Shown: positions 11,501 through 22,611 of the stretch, piece after piece | How positions within the stretch are numbered: the stretch's first letter is position 1 | How the letters are laid out: every line of letters begins with the position of its first letter | From: Trileptium ribeirensis | Lineage: Eukaryota > Nematoda > Enoplea > Enoplida > Thoracostomopsidae | NCBI GenBank assembly: GCA_030248225.1 | Contig: JASANE010009924.1 | Span: 1-64,000, forward strand | Length of the DNA stretch: 64,000 nucleotides | Direction of reading: 5' to 3' | Program-made: the position numbers and the translations under genes | Notes under the pieces: model-generated | The model's input: only the letters and a program-made list of their open reading frames with translations | What the model was told of the DNA's origin: nothing | Databases searched by the model: none

Positions 11501-14500
11501 GAAAATATTTTTGCGATTATCAACAATTCTATTCGTTACCAACAGACACCACAAAATCTTTTCTGCTCAAAAGTTTCAACCCGCAAAGTTTGTTCATCTT
11601 TAAAACATTTGTAATTTACTGTCAAATCGAGAGATAAAGTTTAATTTTTGAACAAATCCGGCATAAGCCGCCACCTTTCAATTTGGGAACAGATTGTCAC
11701 ACAAATTGTTTTGAATCTTTTGTGTTTGGGCTGCTCTTAATAGCGCTTTAAATTGCTGCTTTGATTTTGAAGCTTTCAGAGTTATTCAAAATTATTAATT
11801 TTGAATTCAAAATTAATTCAAAATATTTCAAAATTATTAATAGCTATTTGGAGATTCATCTTAAGATGTGATTCTGTTTTTGTTTATGAGCTTTGCTTCA
11901 ATTTCCGTGGAAAATACATTACTGTTTTATTACGCGATAAAGTTTACCGTTTTGCATAATGTAACAACCGACCCAGTTTCCACGCCAAAATTCTAATAGT
12001 GAGCTAGGAATTTTTGCCTAATAACATTTCTAATACGATGTGAACGGCGTGCTTTCGTTTTTGCAGAAGATATTAGCTTATTGATAGCATATTCGGTTTT
12101 GTTAAAAATTTCATTGCGTATGAATTGGCTGTGATTTGAACACAAGAAATTACGATTTGGGCCCGATTTCTTTGTATCATGAAGGAACAACACCAAGGTC
12201 CCGATTTCAAGTCAAAATCACATCATGATTTAGTTTATTTATATGTTATGTTTCGCCAGACTCCATGATCTAATTTTGCTTAACTATATCCGGTGTATAT
12301 AACATATATTATGCGTACAACACTTCGTACTAGATTCAAAGACATTATAGATTTTCAATTCTATGTCAACTAAATGTGTGTCAAATTATATGTTGTCATC
12401 TATGACTAGAAGAATTTAATTTGGCCTCAAGCAGTACTACTGCTGTAGTGGATGGATCTACAGCGTTAAGTCAAATCATTGTGCCCAATTTCAGGAAATT
12501 TATCAGCTGGTTAAATAGCAACGGAATTTAACAGGCAGATGGTCTTTCCAGGATTTTCTGTCTGATCTTAAACTGCAAAAATTTCCATTATGATCCTGCA
12601 ATATGTTTGTCAATCTTCTATAAAAATCTTGCTGCAGAAACAGAAAATAAGGTATTCTGACAGAGTCTTCTACCGATTTTAATATTCTGCTGAATTACTA
12701 AACAGTTATGCCAAAAGAATTAGCGATCATAATAACCTAGGCATAATCGTTTAGTGCTTCCAAAATTTTTCGGAGAACCAAGGTATTTTTTAAGAAAGCA
12801 TTCTCCGTTTTCTTGGCGTTAAGGACAGTTTTCCTACGAATGTATTTTCTTCTTAGACGGAAATGCAATGTTGTTTGCAAAATCGACGAATGATGGTTTC
12901 CCAGGTAGTTCGTGAATTCGCAGTGACGTATTGCAACTAACATGCCCCTGGCAATAACTCTTTAATACCCTGACCAACCTTGACGTTTTACAGCGTGCTG
13001 CATATGCCTGAATTGGGAGAAAAACTTCCATAAGACGGATACTTTATATCCCGCATAAAGATTTTGCTCCTCATTGGAAACTCTCGTATGCCATAATTTT
13101 GAATATTTGCCATTTCTTCACGTGACTAGACCTATAAATATTTGCCTTATTTTTTATGGTATTATTCATTTTAAATTATCTGAGTTTCAAGTATCTAAGG
13201 ACCTAAACAGCGTGTGTTGTCATATGGCGAAACCTTTTTACACATGATAATCAGCTAGTAGTCTGGAAAGCTTAAAACCTTTGTACAATAGATGTGAGAA
13301 AACGCCGGAATAGCTAAACTTAGCTTAGATTAGTTGTTAGTAGAATTTAACCAATCAAAAACATGCATTGGTGTGTTGGTCGCGCTGCACCAGTTCACTA
13401 GCAATAGGTCTTTCAGCCAAAATTGGAACACTATGCAGATATAATATTGTTTTCTTTCGATGACTGAGAGCGTTGGGTTTAACGCCATTAGTGTTATATA
13501 ATTAGTAGCACAATGTATTAACTATGAATAATGCTTATTATTAGCGAAACGGACTACAAATAAACTCAATTATTTGATTATAAATCATTCTTAATTGTGT
13601 CTTAAAGTTAATAGGAGAATTTACTGCAAAGGTACAGATGAATACCGCAACATTTAGTCGAGTCTGCACCGTAAATTGCTTTACATCAGAAATAGCGTAC
13701 ATAGCCATACCTGATTATATGATCGAACTCAGCAGTCACTATCCGCCTGTCACGAAAGGTATAAATGAGCTCTGAAAACGTAAGCCAAATAAAACCAACT
13801 ATTCAAAATCCCTAGATGATAGCAACGAAAATATATACACGAAATTTTATTCAAATCATTGCTTTTGGTTATCTATTCCGTAAAGATCGGGCGATGCTGT
13901 GAAAAAATTGATGATATAATGTGTACCCTAGGTAGAGGTACTCGCATTGTCAATGCTTAAACCTGAAGCATCAGCAGCAAGCTGAAGTAACAACAGCAAT
14001 ACGTACCAACTTATAAGCAAAATTGACCGTTTTCTGTCTTATTTAGTTGCTAAATGGTCGTTAGCAAGATGCAATATTTCATGTGACGTGCATTGTTAAA
14101 ATTTTTTATCACATCACTTTAGCGATTACCATGTTATAGACGGAAACAACAAAATTCGATTTGATTTTAGCCGAAAAACGGGAGTTATTAATTAAACCTT
14201 TGCTCTTGGAAAAAGAGACATACAGATAAATGGGTTAAGCACTATGTGACGATGGATACACACAATTCATAATAAAAAAAATTAGGAATATCCGACCATC
14301 TGTTTATGGGCTATAGCCGTCGTAGTAACATAACACTGCATTAGCGCAGTAACAAAGAAACATGATATTTATATATCATGCGCAGATTTCTTTTTTATTT
14401 AGTAATGGGGGCTATATATTAATGTTTTCTCGTTGCGTGAAATTTGTTGAGTATATTTTTTGTGTCTAGCAATAGAGATTAAAAAGCGCAGTATATGACA

Positions 14501-15720
14501 TAGGCCAGCGAATTCCCAACTACCGTGAAAATTGGGCTTTAATAATAATTTGAAAAAAGAGACAAAAATGAAAAAAGAAGCAAAGCCAAAATTAGAATCT
14601 TAATAAATAGCTATGTAATATATATGTTGCCGTTATATTAGCCGCGCAAAATTATAATTCAGAAACGTGTATAAAATGGTGTGGTCCAGCGGCGTCGCAA
14701 GCTTCAGCTTGGATATAGCTAAAAGTATAAACGGCACAACTAAGTGACTATATCATTGCGGACAAATAGCATAATGGGTCATTTTGTTTTCCATAAAGCT
14801 GGGGATTTTAATACAAAAATCATGTATTTTTCTCGAATTTAGTGCACTAAAGGCCGAAAAGTTAGGAAAATTTGTTAATGTTCACGGAGCATAATGGCTA
14901 AGATTTGCAATCGCTCGAAGATATGTATCGAAGAACAAAGTGTTCACGACCATAATTATCCACCGGGTAAACCTATCCGCGATTACGTGTTTTTATCACG
15001 CTATGAACACAGTGGTTAATAGGATTGATAGGGTAAATGCCTATCTATGGATGGTAACGAAAAGACGCTGCATAGTTAGGTACGCTACTTTTTGTGTCGT
15101 GTAATCGGTGACAGCATGTCCGCAAATGAATACTATATCATAGAGTATATATTTTAGGTTTAGCTCTAAACAAAATACATTTCACTTCATTGAAACATAT
15201 GTTGCTTTTCTTTACATTTCAGCTGATTATCACATTTGGATTGGAGCAAAGCGTATCACGCCAAAAAATATAACGTTTATATATCCTGACAATACATTAC
15301 TGAATTACAATAGTTGGAAAGAGTTCGAGCCAAATGGTGCAGGTGGAGGGTAATTCATCTTTTTGTACTATCGCTGAGATTTATTGACGTTCTGACCGTA
15401 TGCGGTTCAGTGGTTGATATCCAATGACTGCTTTACGAGATAATAGTAGTCGTTTGATGGTCAGTGAAGAAATCAGACGTCCATTATAAGCGGAATAGGT
15501 TTATAAATGTGTCTGTGTGCAGCACTTGCATTATATATAATGCGTTTCTAGTTTAAGACGAAACGATCCAAACTCGGTGGACAATTTCAGTCATCTCCAT
15601 TTAATCCTTGTGATCAACTATAGCAGCGAAATATGTGCCTCATTATGGAATTATGAAAATTTCTGCAATCATTTGGCTACTGATATTAAGCACATAAAAG
15701 TTTCAATTTTCTCTGGCTAA
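2558..15720 (+). CDS. Secreted ShKT-like plus C-type lectin domain protein (6 exons)
   Basis: Exons by splice sites: 2558-2627, 5492-5608, 6842-6939, 8310-8418, 15223-15349, 15624-15720 (TAA), about 205 residues. All have AG acceptors and GT donors, and the phases join (1,1,0,1,2). Exon 1 is a signal peptide. Exon 2 has six Cys ending CKAKCGLC, as in ShKT domains. Exon 3 opens a long-form CTLD (SCPLGWTSF..CCYSFF). Exon 4 carries the SxLVSIHSxxEE core. Exon 5 has YHIWIGA and an EPN motif, which in known lectins favours mannose-type sugars. Exon 6 supplies Cys and WNYENFC in place of the usual WND..C. No final YxC cysteine is visible, so a further exon or a divergent C terminus is possible. The product is probably extracellular, in recognition or defence. 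Intron 4 is 6.8 kb. The start was chosen as the first ATG after the TATA box and before the hydrophobic leader. Confidence 0.85.
3032..3592 (+). repeat. Direct tandem duplication, about 300-bp unit (intron 1)
   Basis: Unit 1 begins GTGCGGCGACGCAAACAG at 3,032 and unit 2 begins GTGCGGCGATGCGAACAT at 3,330. Both then carry ATCATACGAMAC.., GTGGATAGCGGACAAT, AAGAAGYATCTCGC and a closing TTCATGGGT. The units are diverged by substitutions and indels, so the duplication is old. Confidence 0.75.
6115..6370 (+). repeat. Intronic repeat, related to 13,785-14,040
   Basis: This segment of intron 2 shares blocks in order with part of intron 4: AAATAAAA..CTATTC, TTGCTTTTGGYTATCTATT, GGTRSAGGTAC, CWACTATCAACAT-like text and AAGCTRRAGTAACAA. 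It is either an old intragenic duplication or two copies of an unnamed dispersed element. Confidence 0.5.
7557..8177 (-). pseudogene. Decayed non-LTR retrotransposon reverse transcriptase fragment
   Basis: On the minus strand three successive frame segments follow the order of a LINE RT. First comes KQGSVILQDLFNFAVDRIM (RT block around xQGxxxSPxLFNxxxD), then SGTKTKVMSC with VNNNTTENVSAFCY, then STSTKAHVCNAVILP..FYASSTW with a Leu-rich tail matching the conserved region after the YADD box. Frame changes between segments, and the YADD box itself is not readable. Inserted in intron 3 of the ShKT-CTLD gene, antisense to it. It is a dead relic; the clade is uncertain. Confidence 0.75.
8685..8875 (+). 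repeat. AAAATTGGC-family dispersed repeat, copy 2
   Basis: The left part reads AGGGTAATCCCCCTTAGGG and is followed by a CpG-rich stretch (cgtcgcgcgcgcc). Then comes a short core of TAAAAATTTGCTAAAATTCG / AAAAATTGGCAAAAATA. The left sequence matches the AGGGTTATCCCTCT start of the copies at 10.4 kb and 38.8 kb. Confidence 0.6.
9348..9545. repeat. Tandem duplication of a LINE 3' end, about 105-bp spacing
   Basis: The phrase CATTTGCTAYATATTTCTAT..GTATTT followed by GTGGTCAACTTGAGT (with small changes) occurs twice, near 9,378 and 9,482. The downstream copy encodes, on the minus strand, the C-terminal residues of the adjacent CR1-like RT; the other copy encodes a diverged version of the same residues. 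Confidence 0.7.
9486..9890 (-). pseudogene. CR1/L2-like non-LTR RT C-terminal fragment
   Basis: The minus-strand frame reads YASYNERLQFFKLEPLELRR then LHCDLVTVFKCFNN.., ARTCGHVLKLRKPKF, IFSNRIINPWNIV and the tail FVIALNSSKTSKSLL. This is the very recognisable C terminus of CR1/L2-type pol (LxLxPLExRRxxxDLxxxFK .. tRGHxxKL .. FxxRxxxxWNxLP). About 130 codons survive and the body of RT is absent, so the copy is 5'-truncated. It sits in intron 4 of the lectin gene, antisense to it. Confidence 0.85.
10061..10345 (-). pseudogene. Repeat-borne coding relic, unrecognised
   Basis: An open frame of 89 codons whose N-terminal part reads SLLKCYAVAEEQLMVAYT. A second copy of this DNA lies at 35,285-35,375 in opposite orientation, and there the same frame reads SLLKSYVAAEEQLMVAIT. 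The peptide is similar while the DNA has substitutions, which suggests a former coding sequence of a mobile element. No family is recognised; the remaining residues (YDKRNYVIQRL..KTKTEWEVL) give no clear motif. Confidence 0.4.
10390..10740 (+). repeat. AAAATTGGC-family dispersed repeat, copy 3
   Basis: It starts with CACAGGGTTATCCCTCTGAC, continues through a GC-rich block and then a core of AAAATTGGCAAAGATTTGG / AAAATTGGCTTGAAATTGG. A second GC-rich block ends in CAGTATGTATGATA. This is one of the longest, most complete members and shows both flanks. Confidence 0.65.
10741..13784. other. Intron 4 body, no gene seen
   Basis: AT-rich intronic DNA with a low-complexity AATTCAAAATTATT stretch near 11,790-11,840. 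The short open frames here show no domain, signal peptide or splice-linked partner and look like chance frames. Confidence 0.5.
13785..14040 (+). repeat. Intronic repeat, partner of 6,115-6,370
   Basis: Shares the ordered blocks described for 6,115-6,370, including TTGCTTTTGGTTATCTATT and AAGCTGAAGTAACAACA, with indels between them. It lies in the long intron 4. Confidence 0.5.
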
Positions 15721-16075
15721 AGCATGGCTCGTATTTCAACTTTGACATGATTGCTTCTAACAGTGAACGATAGTGATTCGATAGTTCAGTGTGATTTTTA
15801 CTAATTCCAAAATCGGATATGCTTGTTTATTACGATTTGATTTTCTGATGTGACACCGTTAACTAAGTATCTGACTTATTAGGCTATCGAAAAAATGCAG
15901 GAGGCATTATTGAGATACAGTGACAAAAATTGCATAAACCTTGATTTGAAAAAGTGTTCATACCTGTCGGCCAATATTTTTTGTGATATTACATTTAGAT
16001 TTCCAGCTGCGCTCATGACTCGTCATAAAAAAGTATAATTTTGCATTTTTGAGCAGTCGGACATGTTGTAAAATT

Positions 16076-16081
16076 AATAAA
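16076..16081 (+). terminator. Candidate poly(A) signal of the ShKT-CTLD gene
   Basis: AATAAA lies about 355 bp after the TAA stop at 15,718-15,720. It is the first canonical hexamer noticed downstream. A CTLD-completing extra exon further on would move the true end. Confidence 0.35.
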
Positions 16082-16871
16082 TTACCCGTGATATGGGCTT
16101 GGTCCGAATGGGGTACATTTGTTGTAATCCCAAAGACTTTCTGTAAGATTGAATTTTTAAGCTTATTTTAGACTGATTGTAGAACGCTTTTGGGCAAACT
16201 CCCATCACGATTTTAACGCGGTGATGAAGTTTACTATTTCGAAGCCATTAAATCTTGCACAGATTTGAGCACAAATGCAGGATAGTTTTAGAACTTAGCT
16301 GTTACATTAGTAGAGAATATTTGGTTCCGCTATATTGTTCTGCAAGTCGTATTGGTAGAACTACAGGTTACTACCGCCAAAAATTTAACGTAACCTAGAA
16401 CTACTTAAATGCTGTTGTCAAAGCTTAAATATCATCTTTGTATAGGAGGTGGTATGTCTTAGTTACCTAACATCTGACAGTGTTTTATAGGGAACAGTAG
16501 TCACACGTAATCGATGTATCACTACAGGCCCTATGCTCAGATATTTGTATGTAAGGTGGTGACCAGTCAGATAACACGTGTTTGAACAAGAAATCTGCGT
16601 AACCGTACAAACAAAAATCTGAATACACGAGAAACCATAATGTTTAACTTGAGAAATAGAAGGTAGGTTTAGGGCGCCACTACAACTCATATTTACAGGG
16701 CCGAACAGTGCATACAAGTAAAGATTACTTCAACTGTTACGGTGACCGACAAGCGATGGAATGACATTTCATGTACCTCTCAACATAATATTGGATACGC
16801 TTGTAAAATGTGTCCTTCTGAATAATGTATAATCCCGATATGTATAAGGTATGTTGCGGAATCAGTTGGTA

Positions 16872-16930
16872 AAACCATTATGATTAGATATTAGATTAAA
16901 CAGTTGCTAAAACCATTATGATTAGATACT
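16872..16930. repeat. Short direct duplication
   Basis: AAAACCATTATGATTAGATA occurs twice with about 39 bp between starts, in otherwise unremarkable intergenic DNA. Confidence 0.7.
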
Positions 16931-17024
16931 TCGATAAGACCGTGGGGTTTATCGTCAGCGTTTTAGTTTTATATGCCTCTGGGTACTTGTATATTATATG
17001 TAATAAAGCCGAAATGAAGCCTTC

Positions 17025-17245
17025 AGCCCATGTCACCTGTAGTTTCAGGACGATATGCCGTTAGAAAAAAGAACAGCTGACTGAGGGGGGTACAGCGAGC
17101 GTTATCGACCTCCTCCCTCCCTAATTGGGCATAGGCTTAGTTTAAGGGTTATACTAGATGCCAAGGTTAGGATAAGTCTAAGGCTTAGTCTTAGTATATC
17201 GATAACGGCATATCGTGGGTTTCATTTCCGCCCCAAAACTTACAG
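17025..17245 (-). mobile_element. CTAAGCC-family MITE-like repeat, copy 1
   Basis: Reverse complement of the layout seen at 18,953 and 34,173. It has a run of TTAGGC/CTAAGCC-type words, a central GATATACTAAG phrase, a C-rich block and a closing TTTTTTCTAACG. The ends are worn and the terminal repeat is only partly readable. Confidence 0.5.
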
Positions 17246-18952
17246 TGGCCAAACATTACAATATGTACTATACAATATTATATATTTATTACTTTTCAAC
17301 ATTTTTATTTGCCTTAGTAGGTTTGATAGTGGCAAAGATAAAATAGCAAAGAAGCACGAGGTAGCTCGGCCAATGATATATTAAACATTAAGATCAGATG
17401 TCTTTCAGAGTGACTGTTTCAGATGTTCTGGGTAACTGAATAAGCTACCTCGCGATTGTGGCTGGAGGATGTTGCGTTAGGTATTTCAGCTAAAGATCAT
17501 AAACACTTTGAAATTTTAAACAAGTCCATTAAACACATATTAAGCAACTACAAAAGTTAACAGCAAAAGCAAAACGCCCTGCTAATTTCTTCGCAAACTA
17601 TGAATTTTGAACTCTTCATATTTTGCTAAAGAAGAAATTTATAGGAGTCCGGTGCTGTTATAGAAATTTCAGCTAAGGCCATTAAAAATGTGAACAGTGG
17701 CTGCTCCATAAATTTCTGACAGGCGGGCGGTTCCTCTAAAATTTTTACGACAGGGGTTTTGCTGGAATTGTTGTCGAATAATATTTAGGTACTCATTTTA
17801 ATCTTCCAATGCATATTTACGTTTATGTGGTATGTCTTTACTTCGATTTGGCAGGAGGGGGCAGCTATTCCCAGGCCCCAGTGCTGGACCAGCAGTGACT
17901 GTTGAAGATTTATCCAAATGGATTCATTCGTTACCCAGTAATAGATGTTTGCAGTAAAGTTTCAGCTGGTTTTGCCCAAAATATAATTTTTGATGCAGTT
18001 ACTCTTTCCACAAGATTGCTATAGAGGTTTTGTTAACGCTATAAGTATTTGTGGTAGGACCATTATCATCATTCAAATTATAATGAAATCGATCGATTCA
18101 TTTCTATATTACAAAGAACAACTAACGTCCGAAAAATTTTAGTCCATAGCATGAGTTTTGTGCTTCATAGTGGGGAAGTTGCAAATGGTCGCCAACACTA
18201 ATGTGAGTCAAATTATTGTTATTTTACCTCTTATTTGTCAGTATTATATATTATATACTTTGTCCATTGAACTATAGAAGCGTTACCGCTGTAGGTACTC
18301 CGACCGAGGCAACCAACAACATTGAAATTTATGTAATCAGTCTAAATGGATTATTCTTGGTTATGACACTTATTATCAAGTTATAAATGACAAAATGCCA
18401 TGTTGCCAAATATGGTTGTTCATACAAATTTCCGGCAATCGAATGAGGTATTATAAATGCTTGTACTTGAACATGCACAGATTCAACCACGTCCAAAGTT
18501 AATCAAAGCATAATTCGTCAATAGCCTCATGAATTGTAGATTTTTCAATAGAAGTTTTCATTTGCAGGCTAAATGGTAATTTGAAAAACACTAGCTACGT
18601 AATCACTTTTGCTAAGTAATACTATTAAATTTTATAATCATATATTTTTAATTCTGCACGTTTTATGGTATATCTATCAATTATTCTTTGGTGATTGTTA
18701 GCTTTACGCATAACTTAGAGAAAAATACCTATGTGCCCACTTGGCAGTTTAGGAACTATAGGAAGGAAAACTAGATTTTCTCCGAATTAGTAATTGGAAC
18801 GGTAAAACTGAGGGGTGGAAATTTTTTTATTTTAAAGGGCATTAAAGATTAGAAGCTTACAAACATCATCATAAGCTTAATCATCTTCAATGTAATTTTT
18901 GATAAATAGAGTGCATTCGCCATAATTGTAATATCTATACCATTAGCGTTCC

Positions 18953-19157
18953 GGCTAAAGTAAACCTGAGGGGCCTAAATAAAATGTAGGTCATGTCGCT
19001 CTCGATATACTAAACTTAAGCCTTATCCTAAGCCTAGATCCTTGATGGGACATATACTAAGCCTAAGCCTACGTCTGGGGGCGCCTCCCGAAAACACCGC
19101 TCTATGCTGTTCTTTTTCTAACGTTATAACGTAAAGCCCGTCAATTGTACTTGGGCC
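18953..19157 (+). mobile_element. CTAAGCC-family MITE-like repeat, copy 2
   Basis: It contains TCGATATACTAAACTTAAGC, CCTAAGCCTA, GGACATATACTAAGCCTAAG and a closing TTTTTCTAACGTTATAACGT. The right end TACTTGGGCC resembles the inverse of the left terminal sequence of the better copy at 34,173. Length is about 205 bp with no coding capacity, so it is non-autonomous. Confidence 0.6.
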
Positions 19158-19194
19158 AACGTTCCAGACGGCGGAGTGTGATCGTAACAACAAC

Positions 19195-19500
19195 ACCTTA
19201 GGTCATAGGTGTCGATAGTAGGGGTATGGGGCTTACCTCATCCCCCAAAGGATCAGACCATCTATCTCCTAAAGGCTTCGAACCTTCTCACGGTTTGCGC
19301 CGCACGGCGAAGGTGTGTAGAAAATTTTACCGAAAATTGCAAAAATTGGGTTGGAAGTGGCACAAAAAATAAATCGAAAAATGGAAAAGCTAGATGGAAA
19401 TTTTTTGAGTTCCTAAAAATGTCAGAAAATTTATCTCCCCTGATGACCTCTATACCGGCCGATGAACCTTGGACACCTATGAACTATTCGTACGTAGAAA
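19195..19500 (+). repeat. AAAATTGGC-family dispersed repeat, copy 4
   Basis: It begins ATAGGTGTCGATAG and runs through a GC-rich block (cgccgcacggcga). The core is AAAATTTTACCGAAAATTGC / AAAAATTGGGTTGG, and the end reads GGACACCTATGAAC. The ends CATAGGTGTC and GACACCTATG are inverse to each other, suggesting a short terminal inverted repeat for this family. Confidence 0.6.
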
Positions 19501-20736
19501 AAACTGTTTTTAACTTAAAAGTTAGGCACAAAAATAATTCTAAGATAAATTACCAATGACTTTAAGTTTTGTGCAAGACTTTAAGTTTTAAGTTTCAAGT
19601 TAAACATTTAAAAATCTAGTGAAAAATATTTTGAGTCTTTTGTTGCGACCTTCTTTACTGCAAGCTATAGGCATGTACGCTTACTTACCTAAGCTTCCCA
19701 TCAGCCACCACGTTAGATGATAATAACACAACTGTTATAATTTAGGCATGTAAGATGACAGACAGTATTTAGAATCATATTCGCGTCCAAGCTTTCATTC
19801 AAAGGAAATAATTGTAACTCCGGAAAATTACATTCGAATCCCAGAATCTCAGTTAATTTTGAGTTGAAACTAACTGAATTGCTTAAAGTTTATTTTTAAT
19901 ATTTTGAGTACGAATACACATTTTATTCAGTGCACTGTTATCGTCATCACTAGCAATACTAAAGCTTTACTAAACATCCACTCGATGATAAATATGACTG
20001 TTGCGCAATGAATTGCAGATTGATGAAAACTAAATATTTAAACTCTACCCATTGCTAACAAGCTGTCTGACTGAAAGTTCGTCCGTGCAGAAGCATTGTC
20101 GTTTATCATGAAAAAAATTTTCTTCTTAAGAGAAGGATGCCACAGCAACAGTAAGGAAGAGATACGTACATGTCGTTTGATGGTTTTGTGAGGTGAGGTA
20201 GACGGCAAGAAAATATTTTGAAGTGATAAAAACCCGCAGTGTACTGTGGATTATAACAAAGCCGTGCGTAACGAGAAGGCGGTAATTTCGGAGCGTTTTT
20301 ATGTCAGAAAGAATACGGCAGAGTTTCATACAAGACATTGATACAAACTAGGCGATAAAGGTGTGGAATCGAGCCCTAAAACATCTGGCTGAAGCTTTAT
20401 TAATAATAAACTAAGTTGGTGTCACTAAGGACAACTCTACTCATTAGGTTTTTCGATGTGGGGACTGTGTATATAGGGTTGTTGCGTCCACCAATTTAAC
20501 AACTGTCATTGTGTTTAGAAAACTTTGCCTAGTACCTAGCTCTTGTTGTTGCCGTACTCACGTAGGTTCGATCCTTAATTTGAATTATATTTTATATAAT
20601 TCTTTTCCACTTTTTTACCCCAACTGGAGTATTATTGGCCTCCTAAATAGATAAAATAGGAATTTCTCAAGCTAAGGCAACACGAATAATACTTACTAAG
20701 TAACATAGCAACAATTAAGTATTTTCATTGAGATTA
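19501..20736. other. Intergenic, no gene seen
   Basis: AT-rich with a short ACTTTAAGTTTT-type simple repeat near 19,558-19,605. No domain-bearing frame or splice structure was found. Confidence 0.5.
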
Positions 20737-21464
20737 GTTAGAACTAGAGGCGTGCGCCGATGAGAAATCGGCGGCGGCGGCGTGAGAGCCAAAATGTATC
20801 GGCGGCGGGCGGCGCGCCGGCGCGCCGCCGATGGCATTGGTCGGCGGCGGCGCGGCGGCGCGCCGATCCAAATTAAAAAATTTAACTATCAAAGTTTTTA
20901 CGCATAACATTAAAATCAATTTTTCGATTCCGAATTATGTTTATGCTATCTTCATTTCCCATACAAAATAAATGCAAATTAACGGCTCGAAGCCAATTGA
21001 CAGCAGCATGTGTTTATTAATACACAAAATTTTTAAAGCTAATACACATTTATATATTGAATATAATATTCACTGAAATATGTTCAATGCAAACATTACC
21101 TCGCATGTGAAATAGATACAGATTTCACAACGATGCGTATTTTTCTGCAAATTAGTTAATCCAAAAATGCAAATTATTTATTAATAAGTTGTGACTCGTC
21201 ACATTAACGCATTAGTTTGACGCTCTCGTTAATTAAAATTGTAAAATGCTAATTAAGAAAAAAAATAATCGAAAATTCAATATAAGGATGATTTAAATGA
21301 ATCATGACGATAAATCATGTTATATTACTGACATATATTTATATCAAGACAATAATCAACATTAAACGGATAATCACCGGGTGTTTAAAGTTGAGTCATA
21401 AGAGAGAAACAATATATAATAGTTCAGAGGTGATATTTTAAAAACTGTTAAACTGTTAAATAAG

Positions 21465-21591
21465 GGGCGAAAATATATTTGTCCCCTCCACTTGCATTTT
21501 AAAAAATTAATATGTTTCCGTAAAAATGGGGGCCACATGAGGAAAGCTTCAAAATCGAGAACGGGACATATCCCCCATCAAGCCGCCACTG
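21465..21591. mobile_element. Partial CAGTGGCGG-end element nested in the hAT
   Basis: The right end reads AAGCCGCCACTG, the inverse of CAGTGGCGGCTT. The interior (AAAAATGGGGGCCACATGAG, GAAAGCTTCAAAATCGAG) aligns with the right half of the element at 21,815-22,012. The left end is not clear. Confidence 0.55.
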
Positions 21592-21814
21592 TTCGAAAGG
21601 TTAAATCCAATCAAGATTGGTAGTGAGCAACTTCAATCATAACAGACACCACGTTTGTACGGTTGAAGCTGTTAATTGGGACAAACGTGAAATCATAAAT
21701 GAGTTATCGAATAAATTGATATTTTTTGTCACACCATAACTTTGCAGGTGTTTTGTTGGCGTATAGACGGACATACATTTGAAAACATTGATAAGCAGAA
21801 CCCCGAGTGTTGAG

Positions 21815-22012
21815 CAGTGGCGGTTCTAGTCCTTCAAAAATGGAGCCAATGCGGTGCGCTGACCTAATAATGGGGGAGAGGCAAAACCCCTTAGTCTCCC
21901 GTTGGTCTTGAAATATTCGCAAAATATCCACCGAAAAATGGGGGTCGAACGAGGGCAAGCTTTAAAATTGAGTGAAAAAGCCCCTCCCGTTCACTCGGTA
22001 GAACCGCCACTA
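21815..22012. mobile_element. 198-bp hAT-like MITE with CAGTGGCGG TIRs
   Basis: The left end is CAGTGGCGGTTCTAG and the inverted right end is TAGTGGCGGTTCTAC. CAGTGGCGG termini are common among hAT-derived MITEs. No matching 8-bp TSD remains (GTGTTGAG against ATTATGCT), so the ends may be worn or the copy rearranged. Confidence 0.7.
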
Positions 22013-22611
22013 ATTATGCTTGAGTAAAACGACAACTGGCAAAATTTCAGTAATTGTTTTGCGTCATAAATTCAAAACGAACGACGTCCTAAACGTCACT
22101 TGTTTTATTACATATGCGCTACAAGTAACTTATGTATACATGTGCAGATCGACATTTACCGCAAAAAATTCAGACATTCTTGGAACATTTCCATTAAAAA
22201 CTCTAAAAATTAGACAATGTCCGGAAACTTCCGGACATTATCCAGAAATATCGTCAGACTGTCTGCCCAGTGAGTGTTCAGTTCGACATTCGCACCTCTT
22301 CCTCCACTGTATAACCGCTAATAAAACAAATCATTTAATCCTGAAACTACGCACCAAAATTAGATAATAACAACACCAAAGGTAAACAAAACATCATTGA
22401 ATGATATGGAAAAAAACATTTTGCAAAGAAGCGTGAGAAATGTCGAATGAAAAAACATAGTTCTAGAACACAACAGATTACACAATACGACAATGCAAAA
22501 GAGCGAGTCGGCGGCGTGAAAAAATATCGGCGGCGCGCCGGGCGGCGGCGTAGAGGCAAAAATCGTCGGCGGCGGCGGCGCGGCGCGGCGGCGCACAGCT
22601 CTAGTTAGAAC

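Larger units (their letters stand above)
20745..22603. mobile_element. Non-autonomous hAT-type transposon, 1,859 bp, with TSDs
   Basis: The 5' end is TAGAGGCGTGCGCCG and the inverted 3' end is TAGAGCTGTGCGCCG (two mismatches in 15). The element is flanked by perfect 8-bp target-site duplications GTTAGAAC at 20,737-20,744 and 22,604-22,611. Eight-bp TSDs with YAGRG-type ends are diagnostic of the hAT superfamily. Just inside both ends are extreme GC-rich arrays of GGCGGC/GCGCCG (20,758-20,870 and 22,505-22,600) in an otherwise AT-rich genome. No transposase frame is present, so it needs a partner in trans. Two smaller CAGTGGCGG elements are nested inside. Confidence 0.9.
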
